This document shows, in pieces, positions 31,736-39,983 of a DNA stretch of 48,766 bases (position 1 is the first letter of the stretch; each line of letters opens with the position of its first letter). The notes under the pieces are model-generated. The model searched no databases, was not told the origin of the DNA, and was given only the letters and a program-made list of their open reading frames with translations. The translations under genes and the position numbers were made by a program. Where the stretch lies: assembly GCA_036782755.1 (NCBI GenBank), contig DAIPYL010000010.1, positions 1 through 48,766 of the forward strand. The letters run 5' to 3'. This DNA is from Jeotgalicoccus sp036782755. Lineage in GTDB: Bacteria > Bacillota > Bacilli > Staphylococcales > Salinicoccaceae.

Positions 31736-33370
31736 ATGTCGGATCAGAAAAAGATGTTTCGCGGTACATTCCTTTTAACCGCCGCTACATTTACTACTCA
31801 GATTTTAGGAATGCTTTATTTAATTCCATTTTACAGCATTATGGGCGGAGAGGAAAACCTTGCTCTTTACGGGTATGCTTATACGCCGTATACAATCATG
31901 CTGTCGATTGCCGCGGCCGGCGTGCCGGGAGCGGTATCGAAATTCGTTGCCAAGTATAATGCGCTCGGTGCTTACGAGACCAGTCAGAAGCTTTACAAAT
32001 CAAGTCTTCTCGTCATGATGGCTTCAGGTATTATTGCTTTTCTTGCTTTATATTTCATGGCGCCGGTTATTGCCGAAGCACAAAGTGCGGCAGGCGGAGG
32101 CGGAGATCACCGCTGGAGCACCGAAGATATTACAAGTATTATACGCGTAATCAGCTTCGCAGTCATTGTTGTTCCATTTATGGCAACGTGGAGAGGGATA
32201 TTCCAGGGCCACGAATCATTCGGGCCGACGAGTGTCTCATCCGTTGTCGAACAGATTTTAAGAATTGCAGTACTTTTATCGGGTGCGTTCATCGTTATTA
32301 ACGTAATGGACGGTTCGATAAAAACCGCTAACGAAATTGCCGTATTTGCAGCTTTCGTAGGGGCGGTTGGTGCGACTGTGACACTCGCAATATTCTGGAG
32401 AAAACGTAAACCGTTTATGGCGGAGCAGCGCAGACAGGATAAAAGCGGCATCAGTTTATCTTACGGAGAAATGTATAAAGAAATTATCCGTTACGGCCTG
32501 CCGTTTATTATTGTCAGCATGAGTATTCCGGTCGTGTTATTCATCGATCAGATGACTCATAACAACGCATTGTCGCTTGCCGGTGTGCCGGGCAGTCTGC
32601 AGGACTCATGGTTCGGCATGCTCAACCTGACGACACACAAACTCGTGATGATTCCCACAGCATTCGCATCAGCATTTGCGATAACGATTCTTCCGTTCAT
32701 TACGAAAAACTATCAGCAGAAACTGTTTGATAATGTGCACAGTCAGGTGAAATCGATGATTCTGATGCTGTTATTCTTCGTTATTCCTGCAGGTCTTGGA
32801 ATGATGATTTTATCAGCACCGATTTATACATCGTTTTACAGCTATAACGAAATCGGTATTATGATACTGACATTCTATGCACCCGTCAGTATTATTATTT
32901 CAATGTTCTCGGTGACGTGTTCAATCGTGCAGGGCATCGACAAGCAGAATCTGACATTTTACGTAGTTATCATCATGCTGATTATTAAAGCAGCAATCAA
33001 CATTCCGCTGATCATGAACTTCTACACAGTCGGTGCGGTTATGGGAACAGCTATTGCCCTCGGTGCCGGTGTGATTATGAACCTGATTATTATTAAGAAA
33101 CACGGAAAAATCCGTTTCCGTGCATTCGTTGCACCGATATTCCAAATTGTGGTGTGTGCACTTGCAATGCTCCTGGCAGTTGAAGTTGTATATTATTTAT
33201 TAATGATGAATATCGATGAAATGACGACATTAACTTCTGTACTGACACTGCTGGTTACAATACCTGCAGGTGTGGTTGTCTATCTTTTCATTTCATTTAA
33301 AACAGGACTTGCAGACGAAGTGCTCGGTGAACGGGCGCAAAAAATTCGCCGGAAAGTGAAGTTTTTATAA
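31736..33370 (+). CDS. murJ: Lipid II flippase, MurJ (YtgP) type
   Basis: A 544-residue MOP-superfamily transporter with about 14 membrane helices, orthologous in position and sequence character to Bacillus YtgP/MurJ and the staphylococcal MurJ, which flips lipid II outward for peptidoglycan synthesis. It begins with KMFRGTFLLTAATFTTQILGMLYLIPFY, the conserved first helix, and has FRGIFQGHESFGPTSVS-like text (WRGIFQGHESFGPTS) in the cytoplasmic loop before helix 5 and basic IRYGLPFIIVSMSIPV later. ATG 31736 follows AAGAAGGG. Its stop overlaps the next start by one base (TAATG), so the pseudouridine synthase is translated from the same message. Confidence 0.88.
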   Translation: MSDQKKMFRGTFLLTAATFTTQILGMLYLIPFYSIMGGEENLALYGYAYTPYTIMLSIAAAGVPGAVSKFVAKYNALGAYETSQKLYKSSLLVMMASGIIAFLALYFMAPVIAEAQSAAGGGGDHRWSTEDITSIIRVISFAVIVVPFMATWRGIFQGHESFGPTSVSSVVEQILRIAVLLSGAFIVINVMDGSIKTANEIAVFAAFVGAVGATVTLAIFWRKRKPFMAEQRRQDKSGISLSYGEMYKEIIRYGLPFIIVSMSIPVVLFIDQMTHNNALSLAGVPGSLQDSWFGMLNLTTHKLVMIPTAFASAFAITILPFITKNYQQKLFDNVHSQVKSMILMLLFFVIPAGLGMMILSAPIYTSFYSYNEIGIMILTFYAPVSIIISMFSVTCSIVQGIDKQNLTFYVVIIMLIIKAAINIPLIMNFYTVGAVMGTAIALGAGVIMNLIIIKKHGKIRFRAFVAPIFQIVVCALAMLLAVEVVYYLLMMNIDEMTTLTSVLTLLVTIPAGVVVYLFISFKTGLADEVLGERAQKIRRKVKFL

Positions 33371-34059
33371 TGAGACTGGACAAATATCTTGCGAACGCCA
33401 ACTTGGGCAGCCGCAAGGAAGTAAACAAACTGATTAAAAAAGGTGACATTACGGTTAACGGTAAAATCGTGAAAAGTCCGAAGACGGACGTCGGCTACGA
33501 CGATGAAATCATTTATATCGACGTACCGATTGTGCTTGAAGAGTTTATCTACTTTATGATGAATAAGCCGGACGGTGTCATCTCTTCAACGGAAGAAGGA
33601 CCGACGGAGACTGTAATCGATTTAATCGGCCATCCGCAGCAGGGTGAATTATTTCCTGTCGGCAGACTGGACAAAGATACGGTGGGGCTGATGTTCATTA
33701 CGAACGACGGCAAGCTTGCCCACCAGCTGCTGTCGCCGAAAAATGAATACTGGAAGACATATCATGTAACACTGCGCGATGAGGTGACTGCTGCAGATAT
33801 TGAAAAGCTTGAGACAGGCATCGAATTGAAAGACTTTACGACGAAACCTGCTAAGGCGGAATTATTAAATCCGCATGAAGTTTCACTGTCGATTACCGAA
33901 GGGAAATTTCATCAGGTGAAGCGGATGTTTTTAGCAATCGGCAACGAAGTTGTGAAGCTGAAACGGACGCACTTTGCGACACTTGCACTCGATGAAACAC
34001 TCGGAGAAGGTGAATATCGCAGATTAACCGAAAAAGAAATAAAAAAGTTAAGTAATTAA
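33370..34059 (+). CDS. 16S rRNA pseudouridine synthase, RsuA family
   Basis: A 229-residue pseudouridine synthase of the RsuA/RluB/E/F family (YtzG-like). An S4 RNA-binding domain occupies about 1-48 (MRLDKYLANANLGSRKEVNKLI), and the catalytic motif GRLDKDTVGLMFITNDG carries D101; FHQVKRMFLAIGN is the late conserved block. Probably modifies 16S rRNA; the exact uridine cannot be read. It overlaps the murJ stop by one base (TAATG), an arrangement also seen for ytgP-ytzG in Bacillus order. Confidence 0.92.
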   Translation: MRLDKYLANANLGSRKEVNKLIKKGDITVNGKIVKSPKTDVGYDDEIIYIDVPIVLEEFIYFMMNKPDGVISSTEEGPTETVIDLIGHPQQGELFPVGRLDKDTVGLMFITNDGKLAHQLLSPKNEYWKTYHVTLRDEVTAADIEKLETGIELKDFTTKPAKAELLNPHEVSLSITEGKFHQVKRMFLAIGNEVVKLKRTHFATLALDETLGEGEYRRLTEKEIKKLSN

Positions 34060-34084
34060 GTTTATAAATTTCAGACCAGGGTAT
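34060..34084 (+). promoter_or_regulatory. SigB-type promoter of the LEA-like gene
   Basis: GTTTAT (34060-34065), 13-bp spacer, GGGTAT (34079-34084). This is an almost exact match to the SigB consensus GTTTAA-N12-15-GGGTAT, placed 52 bases before the start codon and directly after the preceding gene's stop. Confidence 0.65.
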
Positions 34085-34136
34085 ATTTTATATTAAGTCC
34101 AATGAATAACAATTTTATAATATGAGGTGTATCAAA

Positions 34137-34820
34137 ATGGGAAAACTATTTAATTTAGTATTCAGAGTCGGTGCAGTACTTGGTATTGCATACGCTGCAA
34201 AAAAACTTGCAGACAATAAAGATGTTGTAAAAGAAGAATATGCCAAAGCGAAAGAAGATCCGAAAGGCTACGCACAAAACGTGCAGGAGAAAGCGACTGC
34301 CAAAGCGCAGGATGTTCAGGTAAAAGCTCAGGAGGAATACTCTAAAGCGAAAGAAGATCCGAAAGCTTACGCGCAAAACGTACAGGACAAAGCATCAGCG
34401 AAAGCAAAAGAAGTACAGTCGAAAGCAAACGAACAGATAGACGCTGCGAAAACAAAAGCATCTGACGTTCAATCAAAAGCCAAAGACGAATACGCGAAAG
34501 CAAAAGAAGATCCTGAAGCATACAAACAGGAATTAAAAGAAAAAGGTCAGAAAAAAGCTGACGAAGTGAAAAAAGAAGCTAAAAAAGCAGAAAAAGAAAT
34601 GAAAAACAATAAATCCGATGCAGATGCGAAGCCTGATAAAGAAAACCCGGACGACGTTGATCAAAGAGAATCTGTGCTGGCAGACGAAGGCGGCATCTCT
34701 GAAAGTGAAGTAGAAAATTTCGAAGAAGAACACAACGTTGATGTAGTAGACGAAGCAGGCGCTAAAGATGAAAATCATAACGTCCATGTCGTTACAGACA
34801 ACAAAAAGAACAATAAATAA
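34137..34820 (+). CDS. LEA-like / YtxH-like repeat protein, probable stress protein
   Basis: A 227-residue, very hydrophilic, Lys/Ala/Glu-rich protein. A short hydrophobic N-terminus (FNLVFRVGAVLGIAYAAKKL, 5-24) resembles YtxH proteins. It is followed by three repeats of about 21 residues, (E/D)EY(A/S)KAKEDP-(K/E)(G/A)Y, at 33-53, 66-86 and 117-137, in a longer helical stretch to about 160; repeats 1 and 2 are exactly 33 residues apart, i.e. three 11-mers, as in group 3 LEA proteins. The acidic tail (160-227) is disordered. ATG 34137 follows GAGGTG. Its SigB-like promoter and terminator make it a single stress gene. Confidence 0.75.
   Translation: MGKLFNLVFRVGAVLGIAYAAKKLADNKDVVKEEYAKAKEDPKGYAQNVQEKATAKAQDVQVKAQEEYSKAKEDPKAYAQNVQDKASAKAKEVQSKANEQIDAAKTKASDVQSKAKDEYAKAKEDPEAYKQELKEKGQKKADEVKKEAKKAEKEMKNNKSDADAKPDKENPDDVDQRESVLADEGGISESEVENFEEEHNVDVVDEAGAKDENHNVHVVTDNKKNNK
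34233..34550 (+). repeat. Tandem-like internal repeats in the LEA-like gene
   Basis: Three in-frame copies begin near 34233, 34332 and 34485. Copies 1 and 2 share an identical GAAAGAAGATCCGAAAG and differ mostly at synonymous positions; they are 99 bases apart. Copy 3 is more diverged. Confidence 0.8.
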
Positions 34821-34834
34821 CGACTGATTATTTT

Positions 34835-34864
34835 GAGGAGCCGCAGATGCGGCTTCTTTTTTTT
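34835..34864 (+). terminator. Intrinsic terminator after the LEA-like gene
   Basis: Ten-pair stem with G-T pairs around AGCCGC/GCGGCT (34839-34844, 34849-34854), AGAT loop, then eight T. Confidence 0.85.
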
Positions 34865-34961
34865 GGCTTTAGGGGAATTTTGATGAAACAGACGTTAAAG
34901 TACGACACCGGATTGCCGTCGTACTCCAGCATGATTCCATATAAAATTAACCACCCAACCG

Positions 34962-34990
34962 CTGAAAATTCTCATCAAAAAGTATATAAT
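34962..34990 (+). promoter_or_regulatory. Probable pepV promoter
   Basis: CTGAAA (34962-34967), 17-bp spacer, TATAAT (34985-34990), 31 bases before the pepV start codon. Confidence 0.5.
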
Positions 34991-35021
34991 AGAAGAAAAT
35001 CTATTGCTGGAGCTGATGAAC

Positions 35022-36428
35022 ATGGATGCGAAACAATTAGTAAGTAAATATAAAGATGATTTAATCAACGATTTGATAGGATTACTGTCAATCGACAGTG
35101 TCAAGGGGGAGTCGGTTAAGGATGCGCCTGTCGGTGAAGGCCCGAAGAAAGCACTCGAGTTTATGATTGAGCTTGGTGCAAAAGAAGGTCTGCCGACGAA
35201 GACTGTCGATAATCTTGCCGGTCATATTGAGTTTGGCGAAGGAAAAGATTTATTCGGCGTACTTGGTCACGTGGACGTTGTACCTGCAGGTAAAGGCTGG
35301 ACGTCTGATCCATTCGAACCGGTTATTAAAAACAACGAAATTATCGCCCGCGGTGTACAGGATGACAAAGGGCCGACAATGGCAGCGTACTACGCACTGA
35401 AGATTTTACATAACGAAGGTTATAAATTTAACCAGCGTGTCCGCCTGATTATCGGAACTGACGAAGAGTCTGACTGGCAGTGTACGGATGCATATTTCCA
35501 GTCAGAAGAAATGCCGGGTGCCGGTTTTTCTCCGGATGCTGAATTCCCGGTAATCCACGGTGAAAAAGGGATTACGTCATTTAACATCGTCCAGTCGAAT
35601 CTCGACGATGAGTATTCTGATACAGATATCGAACTGAAAGCATTTATTTCGGGTGAACGTTACAATATGGTGCCGGAATCTGCTGAAGCGAAACTGAAAG
35701 TGCTGACTCAGATGAGCTCGATTATTCAGGCGTACGAAGGGTTTATCCGTAAAACAGGAAATGAAGGCAAATATGAAATAGACGGCGGCTTTTTAAAACT
35801 CGAGCTGTCTGGCAAGAGTGCGCACGGTTCGACACCGGAAGAGGGCATTAATGCCGGTACCGAGCTGCTTAAGTTCCTTTCGGAAATTGAACTCGATGCG
35901 AATGGCAGCCAGTTTGTTGAATTCGCACAGAAATATATTATCGGCAATTTAACAGGCGAACAGTTTAATATGTCGCATCATCATGAAGAAATGGGATATG
36001 TCAGTGTTAATACGGGTATGATTAACTACACGGAAGTTGACGGCGGAATCTTCGGTGTGAACTTAAGATACCCGGCGGGGCTTGATTTTGATGCAGGCAT
36101 TAAAAACCTGGAAGAAAAAATTAAGGAAACAGGCTTTACTATAGAAGATATCAGCGACCAGAAACCGCACTACGTTGATAAAAATGATCCGCTTGTATTA
36201 AAGCTGCTCGAAAGCTACCGCAAACATACCGATGACGACAGAGAAGCATTTACTATCGGCGGCGGAACTTATGCACGCACGTTAGAAACAGGTGTGGCAT
36301 TCGGTGCAATGTTTAAGGATACAGTCGACACAATGCACCAGAAAGATGAGCGCATGAACATTGATGAGCTGATGCTGGCAACGGCAATTTATCTGGAAGC
36401 GCTTTACAATACATGTGTTGAAAAGTAA
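35022..36428 (+). CDS. pepV: Dipeptidase PepV (M20 family)
   Basis: A 468-residue zinc dipeptidase of the PepV type, cleaving a range of dipeptides in the cytosol; length equals staphylococcal PepV. Metal and catalytic motifs: GHVDVVPAG (His, Asp), RGVQDDKGP (bridging Asp), GTDEESDW (catalytic and metal Glu), FSPDAEFPVIHGEKG (Asp), and near the end GGGTYAR with AFGAMFKDTVDTMHQKDE (His). ATG 35022 is chosen because GGAG ends 9 bases upstream; an ATG at 35016 is too close and TTG 35004 precedes the site. It has its own promoter. No terminator is obvious directly after it. Confidence 0.93.
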   Translation: MDAKQLVSKYKDDLINDLIGLLSIDSVKGESVKDAPVGEGPKKALEFMIELGAKEGLPTKTVDNLAGHIEFGEGKDLFGVLGHVDVVPAGKGWTSDPFEPVIKNNEIIARGVQDDKGPTMAAYYALKILHNEGYKFNQRVRLIIGTDEESDWQCTDAYFQSEEMPGAGFSPDAEFPVIHGEKGITSFNIVQSNLDDEYSDTDIELKAFISGERYNMVPESAEAKLKVLTQMSSIIQAYEGFIRKTGNEGKYEIDGGFLKLELSGKSAHGSTPEEGINAGTELLKFLSEIELDANGSQFVEFAQKYIIGNLTGEQFNMSHHHEEMGYVSVNTGMINYTEVDGGIFGVNLRYPAGLDFDAGIKNLEEKIKETGFTIEDISDQKPHYVDKNDPLVLKLLESYRKHTDDDREAFTIGGGTYARTLETGVAFGAMFKDTVDTMHQKDERMNIDELMLATAIYLEALYNTCVEK

Positions 36429-36872
36429 GCATGCTCAAGCCTTTTTACACTTTTGATTAATATCTGCAACACTGAGATAACTGATATTTTTGAACTCTGA
36501 ATAACAGGGTATTAGAGTAAAGCAAAGAATGAAATCATCTATTCCCAGAAGGCATAAAACCTGTTATACTAACATTTGCTTCTTTACTCGGAGCAGCAGT
36601 TAAAACTTTGCTGCCGGGTAAGATAATGAGCGATGAAAAACAGTACATCATTCAGTTAACTTTAAACAACATTTTGTTTAGTGTATAATAATTTATCTGA
36701 ACAACATCACAGTGAGTGTGTACTAACATTCAGTTGGCAAAAGTATTCCATCTTTTGTCCTTGAAATAAAACATTAAACCCGATAAAATTTTAAACACGA
36801 ACTAAATTTGCGCTATCTAATTTAATTTTATAGCGCAAATTTTTATTTGAACGATGAAACGAGGTGTAAGAA
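36429..36872 (+). other. 444-base gene-free region with promoter-like and terminator-like signals; possible small RNA or leader
   Basis: No convincing gene. Signals seen: a SigB -10 GGGTAT at 36507-36512 with poor -35; an extended -10 TGTTATACT at 36562-36570; a bulged hairpin around 36588-36620 (CGG-AG-CAGC with GCTGCCG); a TATAAT at 36684-36689; and a strong hairpin at 36804-36842. A transcript from about 36696 to the hairpin would be near 150 nt. A 20-codon frame (ATG 36626, MSDEKQYIIQ) has only a weak ribosome site and is not called. Confidence 0.35.
36804..36847 (+). terminator. Hairpin terminator or attenuator before ytmP
   Basis: Perfect 13-bp stem AAATTTGCGCTAT (36804-36816) with its complement (36830-36842), then TTATTTG. 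It lies 26 bases before the TTG start of the next gene, so it would end a leader or small RNA rather than a coding transcript. Confidence 0.7.
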
Positions 36873-37664
36873 TTGGATCATTTCTATCAACTCGGCTGGC
36901 AATTAGATCCTTTGGGAGGTCCTTCCGGTGAAGCTTATAAAGCGGAACAGGACGGACGCAAATTATTCCTTAAAAGAAACGCCAGCCCTTTCCTCGCGGC
37001 GTTATCAGCAGAAGGCATCGTCCCGAAACTCGTTTGGACAAAACGAATCGAGACGGGCGAAGTGGTAACAGCACAGCATTGGAAAAATGGCCGGGAGTTG
37101 ACACGTGAAGATATGGGAGGGCTGCGGGTCGCAGCACTGATGAGTAAGATACACACATCAGAACCGTTGCTCACGATGTTAAAACGTCTCGGTATGAAAC
37201 CTATGCTGCCGGAAATTTTACTTAATAAAATACAGTCTTCATTATCTCCGAAAGTAAACGCCCACCACGTCGTTAGAAATGCTATCCAATACCTCGAAAA
37301 CGCAGTGCCGGAAATTGAGGTTGCAGATTGCAGAGTATGCCACGGTGACGTCAATCATCACAACTGGCTGCTGTCCGATACAGACGAGCTGTTTTTAGTC
37401 GACTGGGAAGGTGCAATGATTGCCGACCCTGCTATTGACCTTGGAATGATTTTATATCCTTACGTCGACCACAGTAAGTGGGGCAGCTGGCTCAGTAATT
37501 ACGGTATCGAACTCGACAATGATCTTCGTTCACGCATGAAATGGTACACATTCGTACAGGCGATAACGATGATTCAGTGGTATGAAGACCGTAAACGTTT
37601 CACAGAAATGAACGAGTGGATTTTATTCCTCTCGAAAGTTATGGACAAAGACCGTCTTATTTAA
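36873..37664 (+). CDS. ytmP: Phosphotransferase-fold protein YtmP
   Basis: A 263-residue APH/choline-kinase fold protein of the YtmP family found before trmB in Firmicutes. VCHGDVNHHNWLL (catalytic Asp loop) and FLVDWEGAMIADPAIDLGMIL (metal Asp) are intact; N-lobe strand KLFLKRNASPF supplies the ATP lysine. TTG 36873 follows GAGGTG by 7 bases. It lies 22 bases before trmB and likely in one operon. Substrate unknown. Confidence 0.85.
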   Translation: MDHFYQLGWQLDPLGGPSGEAYKAEQDGRKLFLKRNASPFLAALSAEGIVPKLVWTKRIETGEVVTAQHWKNGRELTREDMGGLRVAALMSKIHTSEPLLTMLKRLGMKPMLPEILLNKIQSSLSPKVNAHHVVRNAIQYLENAVPEIEVADCRVCHGDVNHHNWLLSDTDELFLVDWEGAMIADPAIDLGMILYPYVDHSKWGSWLSNYGIELDNDLRSRMKWYTFVQAITMIQWYEDRKRFTEMNEWILFLSKVMDKDRLI

Positions 37665-37686
37665 TAATTGAGAGTAGTGAATATTT

Positions 37687-38319
37687 TTGAGAATGCGCAA
37701 CAAACCGTGGGCAATTGATTATCTTGAATCAAATAACCATATTGTGGATGTTAACAATACGTACAGTAAAAGAATAAAAGATTTTTTCAGTGCGGACCTG
37801 CCGATTCATATTGAGGTCGGTACGGGCATGGGCACGTTTATAACGACGCTCGCACAAAATAACCCTGATATTAACTATGTCGGAATTGAAATCGATAAGA
37901 ATGTTTTAATCCGTGTAACAGAAAAAGTGATTGAACTTGGTCTGACTAACGTAAGACTGCTGCTGCTTGATGCGAATACTCTTATGGATTACTTTAATGA
38001 AAGTGAAATCGATAAAGTGTATTTAAACTTCTCGGATCCGTGGCCTAAAAACCGCCACGCGAAAAGAAGACTGACGCACAGTAACTTTTTAACCAGCTAT
38101 AAACAGCTGTTAAAAGAAGATTCAATCGTTGAGTTTAAAACGGACAACAGAGGATTATTCGAGTTCAGCCTGATGTCGATGAACGCATTCGGCATGAAAT
38201 TTGAGAATCTTAACCTGGACGTTCATGACGATGAACCGGAAGAAAATATCCGTACCGAGTACGAGGAGAAATTCTCGCAGCGCGGACATAAAATATATTG
38301 GATTCAAGCATCTTTCTAA
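37687..38319 (+). CDS. trmB: tRNA (guanine-N7)-methyltransferase
   Basis: A 210-residue SAM-dependent enzyme methylating G46 in the variable loop of tRNA. The SAM site is IHIEVGTGMGTFITTLA (about 38-54), INYVGIEID follows, and YLNFSDPWPKNRHAKRRLTHSNFL is the unmistakable TrmB signature; TDNRGLFEFS is the late conserved block. TTG 37687 (reading MRMRNKPWA) is preferred since it matches the usual TrmB N-terminus; ATG 37693 is the alternative. GAGAGTAG upstream is a modest ribosome site. The terminator hairpin includes its last codons and stop. Confidence 0.95.
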   Translation: MRMRNKPWAIDYLESNNHIVDVNNTYSKRIKDFFSADLPIHIEVGTGMGTFITTLAQNNPDINYVGIEIDKNVLIRVTEKVIELGLTNVRLLLLDANTLMDYFNESEIDKVYLNFSDPWPKNRHAKRRLTHSNFLTSYKQLLKEDSIVEFKTDNRGLFEFSLMSMNAFGMKFENLNLDVHDDEPEENIRTEYEEKFSQRGHKIYWIQASF

Positions 38320-38336
38320 GGAAAGGTGCTTTTTTA
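38306..38336 (+). terminator. Terminator overlapping the trmB stop
   Basis: Ten-bp stem (38307-38316 with 38321-38330, one G-T pair) whose loop is the stop region TAAG, followed by TTTTT. Confidence 0.85.
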
Positions 38337-38405
38337 TATTCGTGTATTATCTTTTAAAGAATGTTAAAATGTAAGGATACAGAACATTTGGAGTGGAGGA
38401 ATATA

Positions 38406-39602
38406 ATGACACAGTTCGATTTCAATAAGACAACGTCAAGAGAAGGTACATACAGTGTTCAGTACGATGGCACCGAAACTTTATTCGGCGCGAAGGGACT
38501 TGAACCTTTCTGGATTGCAGACATGGATATAGAAACACCTGAAGTAATCAGAGACGCGATTAAAAAGCGCCTCGACAACGGGATTTTCGGTTATACGATG
38601 TGGCAGAATGAGCGTTTTTACGGTCCGGTTAAACACTGGTGGAAAACACGCTTTAATATTTCTTTAAACGAAGAAGACATTCATTATGCGGCTTCAGTAT
38701 TATATACTGTCGGCGAAGTGATGAGACAGACGACAAGCGAAGAAGACGGCGTTATTTTAACGACGCCTTCATACAACTCGTTTCCGAATTTAATTAAAGG
38801 GAACGACCGTACAAGAGTGGAGACGCCGCTTATTTACGACGAAGATAAAAAAGAGTATTCCCTGAACACGAAAGAGTTCCGCGAGCTGTGCAGCCGTGAA
38901 GATGTTACTTTATACATTCACTGTAACCCGCACAATCCGACAGGCAAAGTATGGTCGAAAGAGGAACTGCTTGAGATTAAGAATATCTGTCAGGAGAACA
39001 ACGTATATTTAATCAGCGATGAAATTCATATGGATTTTGTCAGACCGAAAGAAGATTTCGTATCTATGGCATCGCTGCTGGAAGAAAGTGATCCGGTACT
39101 CGTAACGACAGGTCTTGGTAAATCATTTAACCTGGCGAGTATTCCGCATTCTTATTACATTACGAAAGACAGAAAAATTACGAAAGACATTAATACTGCA
39201 ATGGGGAGCAGATATAATGTCAACACGGCATCAAGTCTTGCGCTGGCGGCAATTGAAGCAGCGTATACTGAATGCGGTGAATGGATCGACCAGCTGAACG
39301 AGCATATTGAGGGCAACTTCCAGCTGATCAGCGATTATATCGATGAACACTTGTCCGAGTATTTATCATTTGATATTCCGAAGTCAACGTATCTTGGATG
39401 GATCAGTTTTGAGAAGTCGGGTATGGATGCACAAAAAGTGCACAAAGCACTTGTGGAAGTCGGCGGAATTGCCGTGTCACCTGGCAAGCTGTATCTGGAT
39501 GATGAAAACAATCATTTCAGAATCAACGTTGCATCGAGCAGAAAGCGTATCGAAGATGGTCTTCTGCGTATCAGAAAGACATTTGAACATTTAAGCAAAT
39601 AA
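38406..39602 (+). CDS. patB: MalY/PatB-type aminotransferase (probable cystathionine beta-lyase)
   Basis: A 398-residue fold-type I PLP enzyme of the PatB/MalY group, which split C-S bonds (cystathionine, cysteine) to give thiol, pyruvate and ammonia. HNPTG (176-180), SDEIHMD with D205, and GLGKSFNLASIPHSY with the PLP lysine K239 are present; the opening GTYSVQYDG and FWIADMDIETP are group-typical. ATG 38406 follows GGAGTGGAGG; the frame opens at 38361 but without a site there. It is followed by a hairpin that mainly serves the convergent small gene. Confidence 0.88.
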   Translation: MTQFDFNKTTSREGTYSVQYDGTETLFGAKGLEPFWIADMDIETPEVIRDAIKKRLDNGIFGYTMWQNERFYGPVKHWWKTRFNISLNEEDIHYAASVLYTVGEVMRQTTSEEDGVILTTPSYNSFPNLIKGNDRTRVETPLIYDEDKKEYSLNTKEFRELCSREDVTLYIHCNPHNPTGKVWSKEELLEIKNICQENNVYLISDEIHMDFVRPKEDFVSMASLLEESDPVLVTTGLGKSFNLASIPHSYYITKDRKITKDINTAMGSRYNVNTASSLALAAIEAAYTECGEWIDQLNEHIEGNFQLISDYIDEHLSEYLSFDIPKSTYLGWISFEKSGMDAQKVHKALVEVGGIAVSPGKLYLDDENNHFRINVASSRKRIEDGLLRIRKTFEHLSK

Positions 39603-39604
39603 AA

Positions 39605-39642
39605 AAATCATGGGGATTACTGAACAGTAATCTCCATGATTT
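39605..39642. terminator. Terminator overlapping the end of the small minus-strand gene
   Basis: Seventeen-bp stem (39605-39621 with 39626-39642, one G-T pair). The minus direction has a run of seven T; the plus direction only three. The stop of the minus gene (39617) lies inside the stem. Confidence 0.85.
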
Positions 39643-39913
39643 CAGCTGTGTAAGGATCTGCTAAGAAGTTATATTTCACCGTGTTTTCATCGTTGCCTAC
39701 GTGCAGCACACCGCTTACCGTGTTTGTATTTAAACCAAAACGGTTCTGGCCGTCTGCCTGATAGTCGAGTGAAATGAATGAAATGTCTTCGAATTGAAGA
39801 TGCAGGTTATCGACAATTTTCTTAGTGTCGACTCTGCGGTGCAGCAATAACCAAACCACCAGCGGAATAATCGTTACAGCTAATAATGTAGATATAATCA
39901 AATTACGCTTCAT
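39617..39913 (-). CDS. Small signal-anchored protein, possibly YtzB-like
   Basis: A 98-residue protein with one N-terminal hydrophobic helix (about residues 4-24, bounded by KR and HRR) and a ~70-residue external domain of beta character with NTVSGVLHVGNDENTVKYNFLADPYT, which is reminiscent of PepSY-like folds. The start is well supported: GGAGG seven bases before ATG 39913. Position next to the M42 peptidase parallels Bacillus ytzB, but I cannot confirm homology from sequence alone. Function unknown. Confidence 0.65.
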   Translation of the reverse strand: MKRNLIISTLLAVTIIPLVVWLLLHRRVDTKKIVDNLHLQFEDISFISLDYQADGQNRFGLNTNTVSGVLHVGNDENTVKYNFLADPYTAEIMEITVQ

Positions 39914-39983
39914 ATGTACATCCTCCTTATGAAGTAGTTTAACATAGAATATTAACTAAATAACAATTAAAAGGGGTATTTTC

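Noticed and set aside
34847..35047. 66-codon plus-strand frame before pepV
   Set aside because: Starts in the LEA-gene terminator, overlaps the pepV promoter and start, and has no homology signal.
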